64,000 bases of DNA from Clostridiales bacterium (GTDB lineage: Bacteria; Bacillota; Clostridia; Oscillospirales; Oscillospiraceae). The stretch lies in assembly GCA_004556755.1 (NCBI GenBank), contig SFFW01000001.1, positions 62,001 through 126,000 of the forward strand. The letters run 5' to 3'. The position numbers and the translations under genes are program-made. Below the pieces are notes generated by a model, which was given only the letters and a program-made list of their open reading frames with translations, was not told where the DNA came from and searched no databases. Shown one piece after another: positions 58,553 to 64,000 of the stretch (position 1 is the stretch's first letter; the number at the start of each line of letters is the position of its first letter).

Positions 58553-60877
58553 TCAATATTTTCCGAGCATACTCTCGTCCTCGTCAACAAGCGTCACGGT
58601 AATAACGGTGCCATGATCGACCTTGCTGCCGGGCTTTATGCTCTGCGATGTAACTATTTTTGCTTCGGCGTCGGGAACTCCCGAAGCCGTTCTGACAAAC
58701 AAGCCGTAGGCGTCGAGCGTCTCTCTCGCCTGAGCGTAGGTCATACCCGAAATGTTCGGCATGGTCTCCTGCCACGGCGACGGCTCGGCGTCCGCATAAA
58801 TAATGACCGTGCTGCCGGAGGCTATCATACTCCCTGCTGCCGGAAGCTGCTTTGTCACGGTGGCACCCTCACCGAACAGTCTGTACTCAAAGCCCGCCTC
58901 CGCAAGCTTTGCCTTTGCCTCGTCCGGGCTAAGCCCCGCAAGGCTCGGCACCGCCGTGTCGCTTTGCTCACCGTCGCCGTAATCCGGCTCAAAGCCCATG
59001 TACGGCAGAATGTCGGCAAGCATTTTGCCCACCGTCGGCGCTGCCATCTGTCCTCCGCTTATGTACACGCCGGAGGCATTGCTCGGTGAGTCGAGCAGCA
59101 CAAGTATTGCGATTTCGGGATCGTCCGCCGGAGCGACGCCGATGAAGGAAACGATATACTCCTTCTTGCCCGTCTCCGCCTGGAGACTTACCTTTTCGCT
59201 CGTCCCCGTCTTGCCGCCTATCCTGTAACCGGCAACGGCTGCATTTCTGCCGGTGCCGTCGTTCGGATCTCCTACGACCTGCTCAAGTATTGCGCAGACC
59301 GTCTTGCTCGTTTCGGGGCTTATGACCCGTCTGACGGCTTTCGGCTCTCGATTATACACCGTATTTCCGTCTGCGTCCAGCATTCTTTGCACAATATACG
59401 GCTGCATCAGCTCTCCGCCGTTGACGCAGGCACTCACGGCTGTTATAAGCTGTAAGGGCGTAATGGTAAATGTCTGCCCGAAGGATGCCGCCGCAAGCTG
59501 CGAAAGATTCTTTTCGCTGCAAAAGGTCTCACGGCTCCACCATATGCTGCCGCTTTCGCCGCCGATGTCGATGCCCGTCTTTGCGGTGAGCTGCTGCGTG
59601 TCGTCGCCCGTGAGGGTGAGGAAACCGAAAGCGTCGCAGTATTTGTAAAAGGTCTCGGCTCCGACCCGCATGCCGATGTTCACGAACGCCACGTTGCAGG
59701 AGTGCTGCACCGCCTGCGTGAGCGTCTGCGAGCCGTGACCTCCGCTTTTCCAGCACCTGACGGGGTTCGTTCTGCCCTGCACCGCAACGGTGCCGCCGCA
59801 GAAAAAGCTGTCGTTTAGGCTCACAGCACCCTCGTTGAGCGCCATCGAAAGCGTTATTATCTTGAAGGTGGAGCCGGGTTCGTAGGTGTCGGACACGGTT
59901 TTGTTGCGCCACTGCAGCTGCTGCGCCTTATACAGAAGCTCGCTTTTTGCCTCCTCGTCAGGTTCGGCGTCAATGATCGCCTGAGCATCCTCGCTGACGT
60001 CGAGGAAGTTGTTGAGGTCGTAGTTTCCCATGGAAGCCATGGCGAGTATCTTCCCCGTCTTGACCTCCATCACTATGGCTCCTGCGCCGTTTTGTATGTC
60101 ATAGTCGGCTATCGCCTGACGCAGGTGCTTTTCGACGAAGTATTGTATCGTCGTATCGACGGTCGTCACCACGTCGTAGCCGCTTTCGGCCCCGAAATAA
60201 CCGTCGTAGCGTGTGAGCAGCATATCGCTGCCCGATGCGTTGGTCGCTCTTTTATAGCTTCCGTCGGTCCCGGCAAGCGAGGAATCGTACCACGCCTCGA
60301 TGCCGTTTAGGCCGTAGTTATCAGTGCCGACAAAGCCGATGACGTGACAGGCGAGCGAGGAATGCGGATAGTAGCGCTTGGTATCGCTTTCAAGGCGCAC
60401 GCCCTTTATGCCGTACTCCTCCTTGAATTTCCTTATCTCGTCCGCCTTATCGGACTCGATCTTCCTTGCGACCGTCACATACCACGAGCCTGTGTTCGAC
60501 GCCTTTTCGAGGATCTCCTCCTCGGATACGCCGAGAATTTCGGAGAGCTTACTTGCGATAAGCTCCTTATCCTCGTCGTACATTTTGATCTCCGCCGGAC
60601 TGAGATACACGTTCTCAACGTCTGCGCTCATTGCAAGCACGTTCATATTGCGGTCGTATATCGTACCCCTTACCGCCGAGGTACCCGTGGTCCTGAGCTG
60701 CTGACTGAGCGCAAGCCCCTCGTACAGCTCGTGGTCCCTTATTTGCAGCACATACAGTCGCACCGCAAGCACGGCAAAAGCAAGTACGCCGCACACTGCT
60801 GCAAGAAAAAGTGTACGGCGGAGCATGGTCCTGTTCGGACCTCTAAAGGGATTTTCGTCCTTAGGAATCCTATTCAT
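58553..60877 (-). CDS. Class B penicillin-binding protein with PASTA domains (FtsI/SpoVD-like)
   Basis: 774 residues: cytoplasmic tail, membrane helix (about 18-40), PBP dimerisation domain (about 50-230), transpeptidase (about 250-600) with YEPGSTFKIITL (active Ser), HSCNVAF and GGKTGTSEK, then two PASTA domains (about 610-750). DD-transpeptidase of division or spore cortex, partner of the SEDS protein. AAAGGAG fixes the ATG at 60877. FtsI and SpoVD share this architecture; I cannot separate them. Confidence 0.93.
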   Translation of the reverse strand: MNRIPKDENPFRGPNRTMLRRTLFLAAVCGVLAFAVLAVRLYVLQIRDHELYEGLALSQQLRTTGTSAVRGTIYDRNMNVLAMSADVENVYLSPAEIKMYDEDKELIASKLSEILGVSEEEILEKASNTGSWYVTVARKIESDKADEIRKFKEEYGIKGVRLESDTKRYYPHSSLACHVIGFVGTDNYGLNGIEAWYDSSLAGTDGSYKRATNASGSDMLLTRYDGYFGAESGYDVVTTVDTTIQYFVEKHLRQAIADYDIQNGAGAIVMEVKTGKILAMASMGNYDLNNFLDVSEDAQAIIDAEPDEEAKSELLYKAQQLQWRNKTVSDTYEPGSTFKIITLSMALNEGAVSLNDSFFCGGTVAVQGRTNPVRCWKSGGHGSQTLTQAVQHSCNVAFVNIGMRVGAETFYKYCDAFGFLTLTGDDTQQLTAKTGIDIGGESGSIWWSRETFCSEKNLSQLAAASFGQTFTITPLQLITAVSACVNGGELMQPYIVQRMLDADGNTVYNREPKAVRRVISPETSKTVCAILEQVVGDPNDGTGRNAAVAGYRIGGKTGTSEKVSLQAETGKKEYIVSFIGVAPADDPEIAILVLLDSPSNASGVYISGGQMAAPTVGKMLADILPYMGFEPDYGDGEQSDTAVPSLAGLSPDEAKAKLAEAGFEYRLFGEGATVTKQLPAAGSMIASGSTVIIYADAEPSPWQETMPNISGMTYAQARETLDAYGLFVRTASGVPDAEAKIVTSQSIKPGSKVDHGTVITVTLVDEDESMLGKY

Positions 60878-60920
60878 ATTAGCTCCTTTGCCCAATGAGT
60901 TCGTCTTAAAGACATAATAT

Positions 60921-61325
60921 TTAGCCAAGCCCGAAATATTCCGGCAAGGAGCTTATCCAATCTTCTGTTGTTTCGTCCGGCTCGGAGTCGTCGCTATCGG
61001 AGATCAGCTCTCCGTGATCCTCCCCGGCCGTATCTATCGGCACTATCTGTCCCGACTCCGGCGGCTGCATTCCGAGGACATTCCTTGCGTAATCCTCTAT
61101 CTGCGCAAGGTCCGTACTCTCCTCAAGCTCGATCTCAAGCCGCCGCTTTTCGTCGTCGAGCTCACCAAGCTGCGTCGAGAGCTTTGAGTTCTCTCCCTTT
61201 AGCTCCGTAAGCTCCGCTCGCAGGAGCACCCCCCACACGAGCAGTCCGACCGCAGTCAATGCAAACACGGCAAAAATGCATATTGCCGCTTTCTTTCTGT
61301 AAGCGTTTCCGCTTTTTTCTTTCAA
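60921..61325 (-). CDS. FtsL/DivIC-like septum protein
   Basis: 134 residues: basic tail, one membrane helix (about 12-31), a leucine-zipper coiled coil (about 32-75), and an acidic C-terminal tail (EDHGELISDSDDSEPDETTE) that is longer than usual. Small bitopic divisome protein between rsmH and the PBP, where ftsL sits. It seems to start at a TTG (61323-61325) with GAGG close by; this rare start may limit its level. Confidence 0.85.
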   Translation of the reverse strand: MKEKSGNAYRKKAAICIFAVFALTAVGLLVWGVLLRAELTELKGENSKLSTQLGELDDEKRRLEIELEESTDLAQIEDYARNVLGMQPPESGQIVPIDTAGEDHGELISDSDDSEPDETTEDWISSLPEYFGLG

Positions 61326-61337
61326 CAGCCTCAGTCC

Positions 61338-62279
61338 TTAGACCCGTTCCGCCACTCTCAGCTTTGCGCTGCGTGACCTTGGGTTGGATTTCAGCTCATC
61401 CTCTCCCGGCACTATCGGTTTTCTGCTGACGCTGCGGAGGGTCTGCTTAAAGCCGCATATGCATATCGGCGCTTCCCTCGGACAGGTACAGCCGTTTTCT
61501 CTTGCCGCAATTCCCTGTTTTACGATCCTGTCTTCAAGCGAATGGAAGCTTATGACGCACAGCCTCCCTCCGGGCAGGAGCCTGTCCGGTACGGTGCGTA
61601 TCATCTTCTCCACTTCGCCGAGTTCGTCGTTCACCGCAATGCGGATCGCCTGAAAGCTCCGCTTTGCGGGATGCTGTTTTTCTCTGAGTGCCGCTGCAGG
61701 CATTGCGCTTTTTATAACGTCCACAAGCGCAAGGGTGCTTAAAATCGGGCTTTTTGCCCTCGTCTGCACGATCTTCGAGGCAATGCGTCTTGCGTAGCGC
61801 TCCTCCCCGTAGTCACGCAGTATGCGGTAAAGCTCGTCCTCCGGCCATTCGTTGACCACAAGCTCCGCCGTGAGCGGACTGCCTGAGTCCATGCGCATAT
61901 CGAGCGGAGCGTCCGCCATGTACGAAAAGCCCCGCTCACTTTCGTCAAGCTGCGGCGACGATACGCCGAGGTCAAAGAGCATCCCGTCCACCGCATCGAT
62001 GCCGAGGTCCGAAAGGATGTCCGCTGCGTCCGAGAAATTGCCGTGTACGAGCGTCACCTTATCGGAGTAAGCCGACAGGCGCTCCCCCGTGCGGCGTATC
62101 GCACTTTCGTCACGGTCGATGCCTATAAGCCTGCCGCCGCTCAGCCTTTTGAGTATCTCCAGCGAATGTCCGCCGAGTCCCAAAGTGCCGTCAAGATATA
62201 TGCCGTCGGGCTTTATGTTTAAGTTTTCAATGCATTCGTTGAGCAGCACCGAAACGTGCTTCGGCTCCATATGCGCCAT
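61338..62279 (-). CDS. rsmH: 16S rRNA (cytosine(1402)-N(4))-methyltransferase
   Basis: 313 residues: HVSVLLNECIENLNIKPDGIYLDGTLGLGGHS (SAM site), LFDLGVSSPQLDESERGFSY, HPAKRSFQAIRIAVNDEL, ISFHSLEDRIVK. First gene of the dcw cluster here; mraZ, usually upstream, is absent. GGGGAG eight bases before the ATG at 62279. Confidence 0.97.
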   Translation of the reverse strand: MAHMEPKHVSVLLNECIENLNIKPDGIYLDGTLGLGGHSLEILKRLSGGRLIGIDRDESAIRRTGERLSAYSDKVTLVHGNFSDAADILSDLGIDAVDGMLFDLGVSSPQLDESERGFSYMADAPLDMRMDSGSPLTAELVVNEWPEDELYRILRDYGEERYARRIASKIVQTRAKSPILSTLALVDVIKSAMPAAALREKQHPAKRSFQAIRIAVNDELGEVEKMIRTVPDRLLPGGRLCVISFHSLEDRIVKQGIAARENGCTCPREAPICICGFKQTLRSVSRKPIVPGEDELKSNPRSRSAKLRVAERV

Positions 62280-62297
62280 TGTTTCAGCTCCCCTGTA

Positions 62298-62324
62298 AAG
62301 CGGACGGCAATGAGCCGTCCGCTT
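62298..62324 (-). terminator. Hairpin after hypB
   Basis: Eleven-base arms AAGCGGACGGC / GCCGTCCGCTT around five bases, a weak T-run on the minus strand. It separates hypB from rsmH. Confidence 0.65.
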
Positions 62325-62336
62325 ATTCTTTCTGTC

Positions 62337-63005
62337 TTACTTATTCCACTCGGCTACCTGCGAGCGCAGCCAATCCGTCCACTCGCCGATGCCGTCGCCG
62401 TGCTTTGCGGAGATGGGGATGATCTTGATGTTGGGATTGAGTTTCTTTGCGTATTCCCTGCACTTGTCAAGATCAAAGTCAAAATACGGCATTACGTCGA
62501 TCTTGTTTATAAGCAGCACGTCGCAGATGGAGAACATGAGCGGGTACTTTAAGGGCTTGTCGTGTCCTTCGGGCACGGACAGGATCATCGCATTCTTAAC
62601 GGCTCCGGTGTCGAACTCCGCCGGGCAAACGAGGTTGCCGACGTTTTCGAGTATCGCAAGGTCGATGTTGTCGGTGCCGAGACCCTCAAGTCCCTGCTTC
62701 GTCATGCCCGCATCGAGGTGGCACATGCCGCCGGTGTGTAGCTGAATGACCTTTGCGCCGGACTTCTCGATGGTAGCGGCGTCGACATCGGAGTCGATGT
62801 CCGCTTCCATGACGCCTATGCGGAGGTCGTCTTTAAGCGCTGCGATGGTCGCCATGAGCGTTGTGGTCTTGCCGGAGCCGGGCGAGGACATGAGATTCAG
62901 CAGAAAGGTCTTTTCCGCTTTAAGCTCCTCTCTGAGCTTGTCCGCCTCACGGTCATTGTTTTCAAATACGCTTTTCTTGATCTCAAGTACTCTGAAACCT
63001 TCCAT
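62337..63005 (-). CDS. hypB: Hydrogenase/urease nickel incorporation GTPase HypB
   Basis: 222 residues: Walker A SSPGSGKTTTLMATI, IEKSGAKVIQLHTGGMCHLDA with the Cys-His metal site, ENVGNLVCPAEFD, and NKIDVMPYFDFD. HypB inserts nickel into [NiFe]-hydrogenase precursors with HypA. It lacks a long His-rich N-terminus. No hypA, hydrogenase or urease gene is beside it in the window; the neighbour is a solute-binding protein. Confidence 0.93.
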   Translation of the reverse strand: MEGFRVLEIKKSVFENNDREADKLREELKAEKTFLLNLMSSPGSGKTTTLMATIAALKDDLRIGVMEADIDSDVDAATIEKSGAKVIQLHTGGMCHLDAGMTKQGLEGLGTDNIDLAILENVGNLVCPAEFDTGAVKNAMILSVPEGHDKPLKYPLMFSICDVLLINKIDVMPYFDFDLDKCREYAKKLNPNIKIIPISAKHGDGIGEWTDWLRSQVAEWNK

Positions 63006-63022
63006 TTTTACACCTCATAAGT

Positions 63023-64000
63023 TTATTTATTTCTCAATCCGTCCATAAGGGTTGCAAGATTCAGGTTGAATTCGATGCTGTTTGCGGCATATTCCGCATC
63101 AAGAGAATATATCACGGAGCCGTCCCCGTCAAGGAGCTCGGTCACGGTGCTTAGAAGCTTTGCCGCCGTCTCATCGTCTCCGGCTTTGCTTTCGCCGAAG
63201 GTCGCAAGGCAGCCGGAGCCTTCCGCAAAGCGGGTGTTTATGTCCTTGGACGTAAACCACTCCGCAAAAAGGCAGGACGCAAGCTGCCGATTATCATCGT
63301 CTTTCAGGATGCACAAAAGCGTGAGCCTTTCGACGCATTCCCGACTTCCGTCCTTCATATACGGTACGGGAAGGAACTCTATATCGTCCGCACTCCCCTG
63401 CACGCACTCGGTCACTGAAGCCGACGACAGCACGGCGCAGGGTATTTCCCCGTCGGCAACGCTTTTTGCGGGAGTTTTTCCCGGCAGGTCAAAGCCTCGC
63501 TCCAGCGCCGAGGTCGCAAGCAGATTATTATATATGTAGATGCAGTTTTTGTCGTCGCTGTCGTGGGGGTTCACTCCGTCAAACTCACCGCCGAGACGCA
63601 TGATCTGAAGTCGGAAGAAGTCGGAATAATCCTCAACCGTGTAAAAGCTTGAGTCGTTTCGCTGATAGTATTCGTCGGAAACGGCACACAGGCGCTCATA
63701 GGTCTTGAGCGAATCGGTGTCGCCGTAAAGCTTCGTGTTGAGCATCAGCACATCGGTCTCGCTCAGAACAGGCAGAGCAACAAGCTCTCCCTTCACCTCG
63801 GCGCCCTCGATATACGCATCGGGGCAGTCCGAAAGCTTCCACTTGTCAAAGTAGTCGCCGAGCTTATAAAGCTTGTCCCCGTCATTTAAAAGCGACGCCG
63901 TATCGGAGCCGCAAAGGATCACGTTCGGCAGATTGGTCCCGGACGATATCGCCGCCTGCAAAGCCGCTTCGTCCGAAAACGAGCGCAGCACAACACTGAC
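63023..64000 (-). CDS. Extracellular solute-binding-like protein (partial, N-terminus off window)
   Basis: About 325 residues visible; the frame stays open to the right edge. It looks like a type I periplasmic sugar-binding fold of ABC transporters (ALPVLSETDVLMLNTKLYGD, then IPCAVLSSAS and an SLFAEWFTS-like late helix). Signal peptide and lipobox would lie outside the window. Binding specificity cannot be told. It ends 18 bases before hypB; shared transcription is possible but the functional link is unclear. Confidence 0.7.
   Translation of the reverse strand, partial: VSVVLRSFSDEAALQAAISSGTNLPNVILCGSDTASLLNDGDKLYKLGDYFDKWKLSDCPDAYIEGAEVKGELVALPVLSETDVLMLNTKLYGDTDSLKTYERLCAVSDEYYQRNDSSFYTVEDYSDFFRLQIMRLGGEFDGVNPHDSDDKNCIYIYNNLLATSALERGFDLPGKTPAKSVADGEIPCAVLSSASVTECVQGSADDIEFLPVPYMKDGSRECVERLTLLCILKDDDNRQLASCLFAEWFTSKDINTRFAEGSGCLATFGESKAGDDETAAKLLSTVTELLDGDGSVIYSLDAEYAANSIEFNLNLATLMDGLRNK

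Overview
The window looks like a chromosomal segment of an anaerobic, endospore-forming member of the Clostridia (Oscillospiraceae/Ruminococcaceae-like). This is inferred from the moderately GC-rich coding DNA, Firmicutes gene orders (rplS-lepB-rbgA-rnhB, rimP-nusA-ylxR-ylxQ-infB-rbfA, a dcw cluster), a type III glutamine synthetase, a T-box leader, and sporulation genes (pro-sigma-K, BofA, a SpoIVFA/SpoIVFB-like pair, a SpoVD-like PBP). Most genes lie on the minus strand. No CRISPR array, intact prophage or intact insertion sequence was seen.

Layout. 1-7.5 kb (minus): thrC (partial), yraN, rnhB, rbgA, lepB, rplS, a DUF2344 + radical SAM pair, then an M50 + M23 pair resembling SpoIVFB/SpoIVFA. 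7.6-9.0 kb: tRNA-Pro, then an AT-rich insert with a half-size EamA transporter, a phased GTTTCA/TGAAAC repeat array, and a decayed short-chain dehydrogenase. 9.0-17.4 kb: nadE and pyrG, then a nitrogen block of an ANTAR regulator, glnA, divergent glnN (GSIII) behind a terminator-like leader, and asnB behind an Asn T-box. 17.5-21.8 kb: GntR regulator, YkvI-type transporter, two ketopantoate-reductase-like paralogues. 22-27 kb: a giant S-layer-anchored PHP-domain protein. 27-34 kb: YibE/F, tRNA-Gly, YitT, parC, a zinc-ribbon membrane protein, parE. 34.3-36.8 kb: an unclassified structured RNA, DUF2508-bofA, and a TIR-TM-LRR receptor-like protein. 36.8-48 kb: murF-ddl, a DEDD exonuclease, and a translation operon from rimP to ribF. 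48-50.3 kb: VanY-like carboxypeptidase, sigK, CsoR-like repressor. 50.4-62.3 kb: dcw cluster rsmH to ftsZ. 62.3-64 kb: hypB and a partial solute-binding protein.

How it fits together. The dcw cluster plus murF/ddl covers much of peptidoglycan precursor synthesis and septation, but murB, murC, murD, ftsA and mraZ are absent. The nitrogen block couples glutamine and asparagine synthesis to RNA-level regulation (terminator-like leader, ANTAR protein, T-box). Pieces of the sigma-K checkpoint (pro-SigK, BofA, LytM/M50 pair) occur at three separate places.

Most unusual items: the TIR-TM-LRR protein (a mirror image of Toll-like receptor topology), the orphan structured RNA ahead of parE with its own terminator, the PHP/SLH exoprotein, the helically phased repeat array near tRNA-Pro, and several leader hairpins (pyrG, glnN, rimP, murA, ykvI) that suggest heavy use of transcription attenuation.
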